A stretch of 64,000 bases of DNA from JBOGNO01 sp050747245 (GCA_050747245.1 JBOGNO010000003.1:62001-126000), one strand, 5' to 3'; positions 41,154 through 49,925 are shown, numbered from the stretch's first letter. The notes: generated by a model not told the origin, from the letters alone. Program-made: numbers and translations.

Positions 41154-42236
41154 ATGGCTAGGCAATTACAAACATCAGCAGCAGCGAGGAATCCGAGACT
41201 TCGATGGCTTTCCTTCTGTGGGTTCCTGCTGCTTTTCTTCGGGTGCCGAATCGCAGCCGCGCAACAGCAAGGCACTGCGACTGTGGTAGGCGCCGTTCTC
41301 GACTCAACCGGAGCCGTTGTCGAGGACGCGGAGGTCAGCCTGACTCCCAGTGGTGGGACACTCTCGATGAAATTGAAATCGGGAGCGAATGGCGAGTTTA
41401 CGTTTGTCAGAGTTCCTGCCGGTTCTTATGTCGTTACCGTGCAAGCGGCAGGATTTGCTCCCTTCAGCTCCGAGGAGTTCACCGTTACGGGGAATCAGGT
41501 CTACCCGCTTCGCAGGATCTCGTTAGCCGTTGCCGCGGTAAATACATCCGTCGTTGTTCGTCCCACGGAAGAAATTGCGGCGGAACAAATCAAGGTCGAA
41601 GAGAAGCAGCGGTTGTTCGGTGTGTTTCCCAACTTCTACGTGAGCTATGACCCTAACCCCGCTCCACTCACCTCGAAGCAGAAATTCTCCTTGGCCGCGC
41701 GCGACACGTTCGACTGGACGACATTCGCCGGGGTGACCGTGGAGGCGGGACTAAGCCAGGCAACCAATGCGCACAAGGGGTACGGACAAGGAGCGGCAGG
41801 GTATGGCAAAAGGTGGGGTTCAGCCCTTGCCGATCAGGTGTCCAGCGACCTGCTCAGCCACTATGTTTTCTCGTCGCTGTTTCATCAAGATCCGCGCTAC
41901 TTCTATCAGGGAACTGGCACGAAGAAATCTCGCCTCTACCATGCGCTTAGTAGTGGGTTTGTCGGTCGCAGCGACAGGGGCAAGGCAATGCCGAACTACG
42001 CCTATTTTCTGGGGGCCATCGCGGCCGGAGGGATTTCAAACGCCTACTATCCTGCAAAGGACCGAGGGGCGGGGCTGGTTTTCTCGAACGCCGCAATCGG
42101 CCTAGCCTTCCGCGCCGGACAGTCTGTGATGCAAGAGTTTTTCTTCAAACGCTTCACGAAGAACGTTCCTGATCCGAATTTGTCCCAGAGTTCGCAGCCC
42201 GCCGCACCCGGTCGCGAGCTTTCATCTACGCCCTGA
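41154..42236 (+). CDS. secreted protein with a carboxypeptidase-regulatory-like domain
   Basis: With the ATG at 41154 the product has 360 residues; an ATG at 41121 is an alternative and neither has a clear ribosome site. A signal peptide (RWLSFCGFLLLFFGCRIAAA) precedes a CarboxypepD_reg-like beta-sandwich (GTATVVGAVLDSTGAVVEDA, GEFTFVRVPAGSYVVTVQAA). The C-terminal 200 residues (FGVFPNFYVSYDPNPAPLTS, QKFSLAARDTFDWTTFAG, LFHQDPRYFYQGTGTKKSRL) are a domain of unknown role common in Acidobacteria. It is likely at the cell surface or in the outer membrane. Confidence 0.75.
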   Translation: MARQLQTSAAARNPRLRWLSFCGFLLLFFGCRIAAAQQQGTATVVGAVLDSTGAVVEDAEVSLTPSGGTLSMKLKSGANGEFTFVRVPAGSYVVTVQAAGFAPFSSEEFTVTGNQVYPLRRISLAVAAVNTSVVVRPTEEIAAEQIKVEEKQRLFGVFPNFYVSYDPNPAPLTSKQKFSLAARDTFDWTTFAGVTVEAGLSQATNAHKGYGQGAAGYGKRWGSALADQVSSDLLSHYVFSSLFHQDPRYFYQGTGTKKSRLYHALSSGFVGRSDRGKAMPNYAYFLGAIAAGGISNAYYPAKDRGAGLVFSNAAIGLAFRAGQSVMQEFFFKRFTKNVPDPNLSQSSQPAAPGRELSSTP

Positions 42237-42288
42237 TGAGACATAAGGATCCGGTCGGCGACGCGACTTACATATAGGAGAAACAGAA

Positions 42289-42738
42289 ATGAAGGTGCTG
42301 AGAGTCGCATTTGTTCTGATGTCACTGGTCTCGGTGCGTGTAAGAGCACAAACCACTGAAGGTTCAATCATCGGGACATGGGAATCCGACCAGGAGCACG
42401 TTCGGATGGAATATTTCCAGGACGGGGACCATTACAACGCAAGACTATTGTGGGGAAATAAGATCGTTGAGATGGATGGCACAACCTCGAAGAAAGACGT
42501 CAAAAACCCCGACGAGAGCCTTCGATCCAGAAACATCATCGGGATCGTCAGCCTGACCGGGCTCAAGTGGAACGGGAAAGACTATGTCGGTGGGCAGATT
42601 TATGATCCGCCCAGTGGGAAAACGTACAAGTGCAAGGCGTGGATAGCGGGAGACAAACTTTATCTGCGCGGGTTTCTGGGCTTCTCAATGATGGGAAAAA
42701 CCGTCGCATGGCATCGCTATCCATCGAAGACGCCTTAA
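42289..42738 (+). CDS. DUF2147 family secreted protein
   Basis: The 149-residue product has a signal peptide (MKVLRVAFVLMSLVSVRVRA) and the DUF2147 sequence pattern: IIGTWESDQEHVRMEYFQDG, ARLLWGNKI, DVKNPDESLRSRNIIGIVSL, TGLKWNGKDYVGGQIYDPPS, GKTYKCKAWIAGDKLYLRGF. The domain is a small beta-barrel of unknown function exported to the periplasm. It lies 52 bp after the previous gene and may share its transcript. Confidence 0.9.
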   Translation: MKVLRVAFVLMSLVSVRVRAQTTEGSIIGTWESDQEHVRMEYFQDGDHYNARLLWGNKIVEMDGTTSKKDVKNPDESLRSRNIIGIVSLTGLKWNGKDYVGGQIYDPPSGKTYKCKAWIAGDKLYLRGFLGFSMMGKTVAWHRYPSKTP

Positions 42739-42962
42739 CTGCTCCGCAGTGGGCCACTTTTCATTAACAAATCACAACTGCCTTACGGAAATACTCAACA
42801 TATGCGCTGGTTGGCGCGGTCGGGGAAGCGAGCGAGGCCGAAATGGAGGCGACCCTAACCTTGGCCAGTTTCGAGAATCAAAAAATTAGCACGTGGGCTG
42901 CAAGCCAAAATTGCGGCTGTCCGGCACCAGGAGCCGGAGGGTCAAGAAAGGACGGAGGATGT

Positions 42963-43769
42963 ATGTCAGCAACACGACAATTCCCTAGTTTGAAAAAGGT
43001 GCCTGCGTGGTTTGCAGCGGGTGGCGCCGTCCTGGTTGCGCTCCTGGCATTGAGCGTTCCGCAATTCTCAGCACAGGATCCCTCCGGGCATGCGGCCCAC
43101 ACCGGACACGAAGGCATGGATATGTCGATGCCCATGCCGGACGAAGCGCAGATTGATCCCGCAAAACAGGCCATCCTGCTCAAGGACAAAAAAGAAAGTG
43201 AATTCAACCACCATTTGGCGGGGTTGCTCGTAATCCTGGCGGGTGTTTTCCTTCTTGGGGAAAGTACGCTGCGCCAGCGCTGGCCCCAGGCGCGCTTTGC
43301 ATGGCCCAGCTGTTTTCTGCTTGCAGGATTGTTCCTTCTTGTTTTCAGCGACACGGAGCTGTGGCCCTTCGGTCCACAGAACTGGTGGTATGGACTCACG
43401 CACAATCTGGAAGATTTGCAGCACAAGACGTTTGCCGCGATTCTGCTGACTCTCGGCGTGCTTGAAATTCAGCGAGCCCGCGGCGTTCTGAAAGCGGCCT
43501 GGGCTGGATGGGTATTCCCTGTACTCGCCCTTTGTGGCTCCGTATTGCTCCTTTTTCACGAGCATCACAGTGACATGCACGGAGCCGACCACATGACGGT
43601 GATGGCGCGAATTCAGGCAGAGCATCTCAATTTTGCCATCGCCGGTTGCAGTATCGGCGTTGTTAAGGGTTTGTCGGAATTGCGCAGTCGCTGGCAAACC
43701 GTTTTCATGAAGTCCTGGCCGCTCCTGTTGATCGTTCTCGGAGTGCTTCTCTTGCGCTACGTCGAGTGA
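42963..43769 (+). CDS. multi-helix membrane protein with a His/Met-rich periplasmic segment, copper-resistance-like
   Basis: ATG 42963 follows GGAGG. The 268-residue product has an N-terminal helix (AGGAVLVALLALSVPQFSAQ), then a loop rich in His, Met and Asp (HAAHTGHEGMDMSMPMPDEA) typical of copper-binding proteins, then about six helices, with FHEHHSDMHGADHM between helices late in the chain. It is related in style to CopD-type copper-resistance proteins. The metal is inferred from the ligand-rich loops only. Confidence 0.65.
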   Translation: MSATRQFPSLKKVPAWFAAGGAVLVALLALSVPQFSAQDPSGHAAHTGHEGMDMSMPMPDEAQIDPAKQAILLKDKKESEFNHHLAGLLVILAGVFLLGESTLRQRWPQARFAWPSCFLLAGLFLLVFSDTELWPFGPQNWWYGLTHNLEDLQHKTFAAILLTLGVLEIQRARGVLKAAWAGWVFPVLALCGSVLLLFHEHHSDMHGADHMTVMARIQAEHLNFAIAGCSIGVVKGLSELRSRWQTVFMKSWPLLLIVLGVLLLRYVE

Positions 43770-44162
43770 CACTTTCATGCTTGCGAAAGGCGTATTTCTT
43801 TTTCCGTTGGGGATTCAATCGCCAGCGCAAAGAACCTTTTCGACTTATTATTCTCCCCCGATCCGTCGTTGCGCTTCTTCGTCGGCGCAGAGGGATTACC
43901 CGCGCCGCCTACGCCAATCGCCTCGTCACATGGGAATCCTGGGAGGCCGTCTCGAATGCGGCGCCGGGCAAATCGAGGAAACACGAGATTGCGTCTCTCT
44001 GTAGCTGAACGGAAACGGCAGGGGCCACGAATGCACGCCGGCCAATCTGGTGCACTCTCGGTGCACTATAGGCTGCAAATGAGGTAGTTCAGTGCAAATG
44101 AAGGCTTGCTAAACTGATGAAAACAAATGAATGGATGTGAGTACAAACAGGGCAGGATGAAT
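43770..44162. other. gene-poor junction with paired short repeats
   Basis: No complete gene is seen, although one plus-strand frame (to about 44087) has protein-like character without a start. Two copies of GGTGCACT (44049-44056 and 44060-44067; 11-bp period) precede a stretch similar to 31853-31930 and a broken tRNA-Ser gene. This is the layout of an integration site. Confidence 0.45.
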
Positions 44163-44200
44163 TAGCAAACCGTAGCATTCAGCCACTCTGCCACCTCTCC
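44163..44200 (-). pseudogene. 5' half of a tRNA-Ser(GCT) gene
   Basis: On the minus strand the sequence reads GGAGAGGTGGCAGAGTGGCT, then GAATGCTACGGTTTGCTAA: acceptor 5' strand, D arm and 5' anticodon stem with the GCT anticodon. Immediately after the anticodon loop it becomes unrelated sequence; the anticodon 3' stem, the long variable arm and the T arm are missing. It is a tRNA gene broken at the anticodon loop. Confidence 0.8.
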
Positions 44201-44642
44201 GCCGAGTGGTTTAAATAGCCTACCACGAAATCAAAATTGAGGCGCTGGCCATCTGCTGGCCAATGGATCCCAAGAAGACAGCTCTACCAAATGAACGCCA
44301 ACACAATGCAAAGCGCGGCTCGCGCATGAGAAAACCGCCGCCTATCTAACCGCAGGAAAAGCGGCGGCTCGAAGAAATACCGTAGGTGTGGCAGCTCCAA
44401 TTTGCACTTCCATGCCGTGAAAGCATCGCAGCGAGGCTTACAAAGTATTGTCCGAGGACGCGACAACAAGCTGACCCCCGCATCAGATGAGGTGACCTTA
44501 GATTGCCGCGTGGGGCTAAGCGAGCTGCGTGCCAGGCCAGCATGGCACTAGATCGAGGCATGGAGCGGTGGGTTCACAACTCGTTCTGATCAGTGGCGGG
44601 TTGGCTGGGATCGGAATTCGCTAAGAAGCAAGGAAGGCGCAG
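44201..44642. other. intergenic upstream of zwf
   Basis: No gene is seen. An inverted repeat (CCGCCGC near 44335 and GCGGCGG near 44361) could form a hairpin but lacks a T-run. The last 20 bp hold the zwf ribosome site AAGGAAGG. Confidence 0.4.
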
Positions 44643-46184
44643 ATGGGGGTTACAGCGACTTGGTCGCGGGTCGAGCGGGACGAGAAGGACAAGCGCCTTG
44701 CAGATCCTTGCATCGTGGTTGTCTTCGGAGCGTCCGGCGACCTGACGAAGCGAAAGCTGCTTCCGGCGCTCTTTCATTTGAAGCAAGCGGGGCTCTTGAG
44801 GGAAGAATTCGCAGTTGTGGGAGTGGCGCGCAGGGATCTCTCCGAGACATTCGTTCCCGACATGAAGGACGGAATCTTAAAAGGAGGGGACGTCGCGGAA
44901 ACCGATCCTCGGCTTGATTCCTTTCTTGATCGCGTGAAATATTTCCAAACGAATTTTGACGACGATGACGGTTTCGAAAGGCTCAAGCACTACCTTGTTG
45001 AATTGGATGAAGAGCTTGGCACGCGCGGCAACCGGTTGTTCTACTTGGCGGTGGCACCCGAGTATTTTGCCGACATCATCGCCAGAATTGGTGCCCAAAG
45101 CATGGCACAGTCGGGAGAAGGGGCGGGGAACTGGGTTCGGTTCGTCATCGAGAAGCCGTTCGGAACGGATCTCGCATCGGCAAAGAAACTCAATGACGAT
45201 GTGAATGCGATCATTTCCGAGGATCAGGTATTTCGAATCGATCACTATCTCGGCAAAGAAACGGTGCAGAACATTCTGTTCTTTCGTTTTGGCAATGGAA
45301 TCTTCGAGCCGATTTGGAATCGGAACTACATAGAGCGGGTAGAGATAACCATTGCGGAAACCGGAGGTGTCGAGGGCCGGGGACCATTTTATGAAAAGGC
45401 CGGGGCGCTCCGCGACATATTGCAGAATCACGCGATGGAAGTCCTCGCTTTGATCGGGATGGAGCCACCGGAGTCTTTTCAGGCGGAAGCCGTACGATCA
45501 GAGAAGCTGAAAGTCTGGCACTCGATTGCAGCCATTCCACTGGAACATGCAATACGCGGACAGTATGGGCCCGGGACGATCGAAGGGAGGAAGGTTGTCG
45601 GCTATCGCCAAGAAGATCGTGTCAATCCCGAATCAGGCACAGAAACATTCGCCGGGGTCCAGCTTGAAATCGCTAACTGGCGATGGGCCGGAGTTCCGTT
45701 TTATTTGCGGACGGGCAAGCGCCTCGCGAAGAGATTTACGGAAGCACGCATCATCTTTAAGCCTTCCCCGACCCAGCTATTCAAACAGGACTCCGGCATC
45801 GGCGAGGCGGAGCCGAATGTAATAACGCTGCGCATTCAGCCAGATGATGGCATTTGCCTTCAGTTCGGAGTCAAGCCACCGGGACTGACCGCGGACCTTT
45901 CGAAGGTCGCCATGCGATTTAAGTACGAAGATGCATTCGGCAAATCATCCGCAAACGGCTACGAGCGGCTGCTTCTCGATGCCATGTTGGGCGACGCTAC
46001 GCTTTTTTCGCGTCGCGACGGAGTCGAAGCGACATGGGCGCTTTTCACTCCTATCCTCGACGCGTGGGCAAAGGACCCTGACACGAGTTTTCCCAATTAT
46101 TCGGCGGGATCATGGGGACCCAGCAGCGTCGCGCCGCCCTTGAGCGATGAAGCGCTGACTCGCGGCAGGAACAAGCTCGACTGA
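44643..46184 (+). CDS. zwf: glucose-6-phosphate 1-dehydrogenase
   Basis: This 513-residue enzyme oxidises glucose-6-phosphate to 6-phosphogluconolactone with NADP+, the entry to the oxidative pentose-phosphate and Entner-Doudoroff pathways. The nucleotide-binding motif VVVFGASGDLTKRKLLPALF is at the start, and the active-site signature DQVFRIDHYLGKETVQNILF is present with its catalytic His and Lys. WNRNYIERVEITIAETGGVE, PFYLRTGKRLAKR and LDAMLGDATLFSRRDGVE complete the family pattern. Start ATG 44643 behind AAGGAAGG. No pgl or gnd gene adjoins. Confidence 0.97.
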   Translation: MGVTATWSRVERDEKDKRLADPCIVVVFGASGDLTKRKLLPALFHLKQAGLLREEFAVVGVARRDLSETFVPDMKDGILKGGDVAETDPRLDSFLDRVKYFQTNFDDDDGFERLKHYLVELDEELGTRGNRLFYLAVAPEYFADIIARIGAQSMAQSGEGAGNWVRFVIEKPFGTDLASAKKLNDDVNAIISEDQVFRIDHYLGKETVQNILFFRFGNGIFEPIWNRNYIERVEITIAETGGVEGRGPFYEKAGALRDILQNHAMEVLALIGMEPPESFQAEAVRSEKLKVWHSIAAIPLEHAIRGQYGPGTIEGRKVVGYRQEDRVNPESGTETFAGVQLEIANWRWAGVPFYLRTGKRLAKRFTEARIIFKPSPTQLFKQDSGIGEAEPNVITLRIQPDDGICLQFGVKPPGLTADLSKVAMRFKYEDAFGKSSANGYERLLLDAMLGDATLFSRRDGVEATWALFTPILDAWAKDPDTSFPNYSAGSWGPSSVAPPLSDEALTRGRNKLD

Positions 46185-46222
46185 GGACATGTAATTCGTC
46201 CAAATGGAAGGCAGGTAAGGGA

Positions 46223-46711
46223 ATGACTACAGAGAAGTCGCTCATCGACTCGGCAATCCGCGGGTGGAAGTCCAACGTGGAACGAGCGGACAAATTGTTT
46301 GGGGGTCTGTCGTCGGAACAACTTGAGCAAGAGGTTGCTCCAGGAAGAAACCGTCTCATTTATCTCTGGGGCCACCTTGCGGCGGCGAACGATGGGCTGT
46401 TACCACTGCTCGGGATTGGAGAAAGACTTCATCCCGAGTTCGACGCTATGTTCACTTCGAACCCGGACAAGTCCGTTCAGCTGACGGTCTCGGGGCCATC
46501 GCTCAAAGCCGCATGGCAAGAAATCAACAAGAAGCTGTGGGACGGTATCTCGAAGTTCTCCGCTTCGGATTGGGCACAGCGGCATACGGCGGTGTCGGAC
46601 GAGGATTTCGAGAAGGAGCCGCATCGGAATCGGTTCACGGTTCTGCTCGGAAGAACGGCGCACCTTTCTTATCACGTGGGGCAGGCGACCTTGGCGCCGC
46701 TAAAGACATAG
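46223..46711 (+). CDS. DinB family protein
   Basis: The 162-residue product is a four-helix DinB-like bundle: WKSNVERADKLFGGLSSEQL, RLIYLWGHLAAANDGLLPLL and RTAHLSYHVGQATLAPLK contain the three His of the usual metal site (one in helix 2, two in HLSYH). DinB-like proteins include bacillithiol or mycothiol-dependent transferases; many are uncharacterised. It lies 38 bp after zwf on the same strand. Confidence 0.8.
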   Translation: MTTEKSLIDSAIRGWKSNVERADKLFGGLSSEQLEQEVAPGRNRLIYLWGHLAAANDGLLPLLGIGERLHPEFDAMFTSNPDKSVQLTVSGPSLKAAWQEINKKLWDGISKFSASDWAQRHTAVSDEDFEKEPHRNRFTVLLGRTAHLSYHVGQATLAPLKT

Positions 46712-46768
46712 AGAGCCGCCTCGGAATCCACATCGCAATTTTCCGTCGTTCCCTCAAGGGGATACGCA

Positions 46769-47683
46769 ATGGCTTCGAAGGAATTTCAGAAATCAACTTT
46801 GGCAGTAGAACTGAAAGCAGGAAAGAAGCGGCTCGAAGACGCGCTTCGCGGCTTGAGTGACGAGCAGTGCGAAAGGGCTGGGGCTATGCGGTCCGGTTCG
46901 GTAATGGATCTTCTTTCCGAGATTGTGACCAAGGAGTTTTTGGCGCTGATGGAAGTTTCCGACCGGCTGCCAGCATTGCCGATGAACCATTTGGCGAATG
47001 CGTACGCGCAAACGCCGACTGCTTCCGGAAGGGAAAAAACCGCCGTAAATACGTCCGTCGAAAACCTTCTGGCTGAATTCGGCGTCCTGCGCTCAGCGGT
47101 TATTCGTTGCATTGAGGGCCGCGAACCACAGGGTGCCAAATTTGATGCGAAATATGCCTACGTCGCTGATATCTGCGTGACCAGGTTCAACGAGCAAATT
47201 GAGGAGATTGAGCGCTGGCGCGGTTCCGAAATCGTGGGCTTTAGCGCCGCGCTTCTCCGCGCGGAGGCGCGCGAAGCGGAGCTGAATCAGGCCATTATGG
47301 ATTTGAGTCGCGAAGACTTCCTGGCCGGGAATTTCGATTTGAAGTCGCTTTTCTCGCTGCAGCTTGACCGGTTCTACAGCGAAGATTTCGTCCTGTGGAT
47401 TGGTACGCAAGAGACCGCGGGGAGGACTGCCGCGTTCCAGCGGATGGCAGACGTGCTCGAACCCATCAATACGCTTCTCGAGATGGGGCTGGGTTCCATT
47501 GTATCTTTTCGCGTAACTGCGAGCGCTCAAGACAGCGAGGGGAATTTCATCACCGATTGGGAAACCGTTCTCGGAGGAACGTATTCGACAGGCATACCCG
47601 TTCGTTGGCGCACGGTTCGGGCATGGAAGAGTCGCGCGGTCATCGCGGAACGTATCGAGGATCTACCATTGCCGAAGCCATGA
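46769..47683 (+). CDS. DinB-like protein fused to a SnoaL-like domain
   Basis: The 304-residue product has an N-terminal DinB-like helical part (ELKAGKKRLEDALRGLSDEQ, VMDLLSEIVTKEFLALMEVS, ADICVTRFNEQIEEIERWRG) and a C-terminal SnoaL-like part from about residue 190 (SREDFLAGNFDLKSLFSLQL, FYSEDFVLWIGTQETAGRTA, LLEMGLGSIVSFRVTASAQD, VRWRTVRAWKSRAVIAERIE). Both folds occur separately around it, so this appears to be a local fusion. Its stop overlaps the start of a 54-codon frame. Confidence 0.6.
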   Translation: MASKEFQKSTLAVELKAGKKRLEDALRGLSDEQCERAGAMRSGSVMDLLSEIVTKEFLALMEVSDRLPALPMNHLANAYAQTPTASGREKTAVNTSVENLLAEFGVLRSAVIRCIEGREPQGAKFDAKYAYVADICVTRFNEQIEEIERWRGSEIVGFSAALLRAEAREAELNQAIMDLSREDFLAGNFDLKSLFSLQLDRFYSEDFVLWIGTQETAGRTAAFQRMADVLEPINTLLEMGLGSIVSFRVTASAQDSEGNFITDWETVLGGTYSTGIPVRWRTVRAWKSRAVIAERIEDLPLPKP

Positions 47684-47844
47684 GCCACTCGATGATCCAC
47701 GCGTCGATGCTCGGACAGGAGGAACTGCGGATCTTCGATGAACTGGTTTCCCGGTTCGATTCGCTCGGTGAGGTAGACGAGCTTTTGGGTATTACGCGGG
47801 TCAACCAAACTCGACAGCGCGGACGCCGGGCCAAGGTCTTCTAA
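47680..47844 (+). CDS. possible 54-aa protein coupled to the DinB-SnoaL gene
   Basis: The ATG overlaps the preceding stop (ATGA). The product reads MSHSMIHASMLGQEELRIFD, ELVSRFDSLGEVDELLGITR, and a basic tail. It is acidic-helical with a basic end and has no known family. It overlaps the convergent RsbW-like gene by 44 bp. Listed because of the coupled start; otherwise weak. Confidence 0.35.
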   Translation: MSHSMIHASMLGQEELRIFDELVSRFDSLGEVDELLGITRVNQTRQRGRRAKVF

Positions 47845-48364
47845 TGAGTCCCCGTACAATTCGCTTGGGGATGCGCTGGGTGGGTATTATTTGTGGATTT
47901 CCCGTGTCCTTCCGAAGATGCACCTCAGTTCCTCCCCGTTCGAAAGAGACTTCGTCCATAGCCAATTTCATTAATTGGATGCCCCGCCCGTGTTCGGCTT
48001 CCAGGTTTTCGACCGCGAGAGGATTCGGAACAGTATTGGGGTCGAAACCATTTCCTTGATCTCTGACGACGATGAACACGCCCTTGGCGCCCTCGCAGCA
48101 GCAACGCACGTGAACTAGCTTGCGAAGTTCTAAGCGATTGCCGTGGAGTATCGCGTTACTCAAGGCTTCCCGAAGTGCGAGTTCAACGAACTCCTGCTTG
48201 CCGCCAACGCAACGGGATCGAGCGATCAGGCTCATAAGCCAGTCCACAAACGGTGAGATTAGGTCGATCTCACTCCGCAGCCAGGTGTGTACCTCCAGCG
48301 GAGCACCGAAACGCGGCTTGTGCAGAGCAGACTGCAGAGATTTGAAACTGCCGACCCAAATCAT
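47801..48364 (-). CDS. RsbW-like anti-sigma-factor serine kinase (HATPase fold)
   Basis: The 187-residue product has the GHKL ATP-binding boxes: N box ELALREALSNAILHGNRLEL, G1 box VVRDQGNGFDPNTVPNP, and G2 box EAEHGRGIQLMKLAMDEVSF. Such kinases bind a sigma factor and phosphorylate an anti-sigma antagonist in partner-switching. No RsbV- or sigma-B-like gene is adjacent, although an ECF sigma factor lies 14 kb away. The C-terminal 40 residues are basic and unusual for the family. Confidence 0.85.
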   Translation of the reverse strand: MIWVGSFKSLQSALHKPRFGAPLEVHTWLRSEIDLISPFVDWLMSLIARSRCVGGKQEFVELALREALSNAILHGNRLELRKLVHVRCCCEGAKGVFIVVRDQGNGFDPNTVPNPLAVENLEAEHGRGIQLMKLAMDEVSFERGGTEVHLRKDTGNPQIIPTQRIPKRIVRGLIRRPWPGVRAVEFG

Positions 48365-48382
48365 TTCCGCAACCTCCCGGCG

Positions 48383-48919
48383 TCACTCCTTCGCGCCATT
48401 TAGAAAGAACAACATCGTAACGGGCTTCGTGCCTTTGTTTCGCCACGCGTGGCGTGTACCGTTTTGTACCACGACGTCGCCGCGCTTGAGGTGAATGGTC
48501 TTGGCATCATCAAGCTCCAGCCAAATCTCGCCGTCGTACACTACGGTGTAGTCGACGGTGTGCGTCTTATGCATTGCGGGATCTTCTTTTTCAAAGTGAT
48601 CGGCTAACCCTCTAAGGCGAACGAGGGCTTCGCTGCGAGCAGCTTCACCATCAAACGACGGGTCCGCAAAAACCGAACTTGGCGGAAACGTCACGAAGTG
48701 AAGACTGGTGCCGCCGGGTCCCGGAACGACGGAGTCGGGATAGCGATCAAATCGTTGCTCCTCGCGGAGGTTCGGGGTGGTCGGGTTTACCCAGACAAGC
48801 GTGTGCTCGTAATTGGGTACGCTCTTGAACTCATAAGCCTGCAAGCGTTCGTCACTTTGAACGACGGACTTGCCGTTCACACTCATGGTTACGACTCTTC
48901 GGTACGTACTTGGCTTCAT
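48383..48919 (-). CDS. cupin-domain protein
   Basis: The 178-residue product ends in a cupin barrel: MHKTHTVDYTVVYDGEIWLE (HTVDY.VV..GE motif 1), AKTIHLKRGDVVVQNGTRHA and WRNKGTKPVTMLFFLNGA (motif 2 with PG-like QNGTRH.W.N). His residues of both motifs can bind a metal. The N-terminal region (YEHTLVWVNPTTPNLREEQR) is of the type found in cupins near SDR and aromatic-degradation genes. It may be an isomerase or dioxygenase-like protein; the substrate is unknown. Confidence 0.85.
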   Translation of the reverse strand: MKPSTYRRVVTMSVNGKSVVQSDERLQAYEFKSVPNYEHTLVWVNPTTPNLREEQRFDRYPDSVVPGPGGTSLHFVTFPPSSVFADPSFDGEAARSEALVRLRGLADHFEKEDPAMHKTHTVDYTVVYDGEIWLELDDAKTIHLKRGDVVVQNGTRHAWRNKGTKPVTMLFFLNGAKE

Positions 48920-48949
48920 GTCTTGCTCCCAGCGATCTCCGTTCTGTCT

Positions 48950-49450
48950 TTATCCGCGGTTTTCATCTCCCGACTTTCCGTAGATCGACGGAACCTTCGC
49001 TCCCATTGGTCGAAGATACGTCGATAGCTGTCCACGGTGGTGAATTGAGTCAAAGTGGAAGAGCCACATGATTTCCCCTAGCGGCCGTTCAAGGATCACC
49101 TGCTCGCCAAGCCGAAGCTGCGAGGTTTCCTCCCACTGTTGCTGTTTCAGTTGGCTCAATCGCTTCCCTAAAGCTACGGACTGCTCTTCGAATTCACGGA
49201 TAAGCTCTTTGTACGAATCTGCGGAACGAGGAGCAACGTCCGCCTGACGCTTGGCTGCAAGGTCATTGCAGATCTCGAGGTGCCTTATGATTGTCGAGAT
49301 AATCTGGGCGGCGGCCGAAGACCGTTCGTGCGGCTTATAAGAGAGGTCCGCCTGGGAGAGTGCAAGTAGTACTCCCATGGTCAACGGGGTCTCTTCCGCA
49401 AGCCGTGTTCTGTAAAAGTCCAGCCTGCCTGTTTTTGAATTCTTGGCCAT
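48950..49450 (-). CDS. DinB family protein
   Basis: The 166-residue product is a DinB bundle. IISTIIRHLEICNDLAAKRQ holds the first His, and MWLFHFDSIHHRGQLSTYLR holds the H-x3-H pair, followed by the typical C-terminal PMGAKVPSIYGKSGDE. It is first in a run of three small minus-strand genes ending with the cupin. Function is unknown; a thiol-dependent transferase or stress role is common for the family. Confidence 0.85.
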   Translation of the reverse strand: MAKNSKTGRLDFYRTRLAEETPLTMGVLLALSQADLSYKPHERSSAAAQIISTIIRHLEICNDLAAKRQADVAPRSADSYKELIREFEEQSVALGKRLSQLKQQQWEETSQLRLGEQVILERPLGEIMWLFHFDSIHHRGQLSTYLRPMGAKVPSIYGKSGDENRG

Positions 49451-49489
49451 CGACGGCTCTCGTCCCTTCGCGTTCGCTTCCCCTGTTTT

Positions 49490-49885
49490 TCACTTCGTGA
49501 AAACATCGCCGAACATCGGGAGGCCGCTCTTTGATTGTTCGCGAGAGGCCTCGTCTTGAATCACATCCCAATGTTCCACAAGGATTCCACCCTCGATTCG
49601 GACAATGTCCGCTGCAATCCAGTTCACGGGCAGGCCAAAATGCGAAAATCGCCCGTGCACCATTACGAACTCTCCATCAGCGACGATCGTTCCCGGCTCA
49701 TACTTGAGCGTCGGCGGAAGGCTCTTGATGAGATTGAATAGACCCTCACGACCAGGCGCGATATGAGCGCTGTGTTGAATGTAGTCCGGTGACCAGAATC
49801 GTTCCGCGGCCGCATAATCGCGCTTGTTGAAGAGTGTGTCGAAGGCTTTCAGGACAAGCCCTTTGTTCTTTTCTTGTGAATTCAT
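49490..49885 (-). CDS. SnoaL-like protein
   Basis: The 131-residue product shows the SnoaL fold used by nuclear-transport-factor-2-like enzymes: VLKAFDTLFNKRDYAAAERF, WSPDYIQHSAHIAPGREGLF, DGEFVMVHGRFSHFG and IVRIEGGILVEHWDVIQDEA. HS.HIAPG and the final EHWD.IQ pattern are typical of the group often annotated as predicted SnoaL-like aldol condensation-catalysing enzyme. Forty bp separate it from the DinB gene. Confidence 0.88.
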   Translation of the reverse strand: MNSQEKNKGLVLKAFDTLFNKRDYAAAERFWSPDYIQHSAHIAPGREGLFNLIKSLPPTLKYEPGTIVADGEFVMVHGRFSHFGLPVNWIAADIVRIEGGILVEHWDVIQDEASREQSKSGLPMFGDVFTK

Positions 49886-49925
49886 AGCTACCGCCTCCTC
49901 GTATTTTGTATCTACGTGAAACGTG

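Noticed and set aside
43869..44087. Protein-like plus-strand frame at the tRNA-Ser junction
   Set aside because: It has no start codon with a ribosome site and no recognised family. It could be the tail of a lost gene but cannot be supported.
44335..44375. GC-rich inverted repeat as a rho-independent terminator
   Set aside because: The stem is separated by a 19-bp loop and is not followed by a T-run, and there is no gene end nearby.
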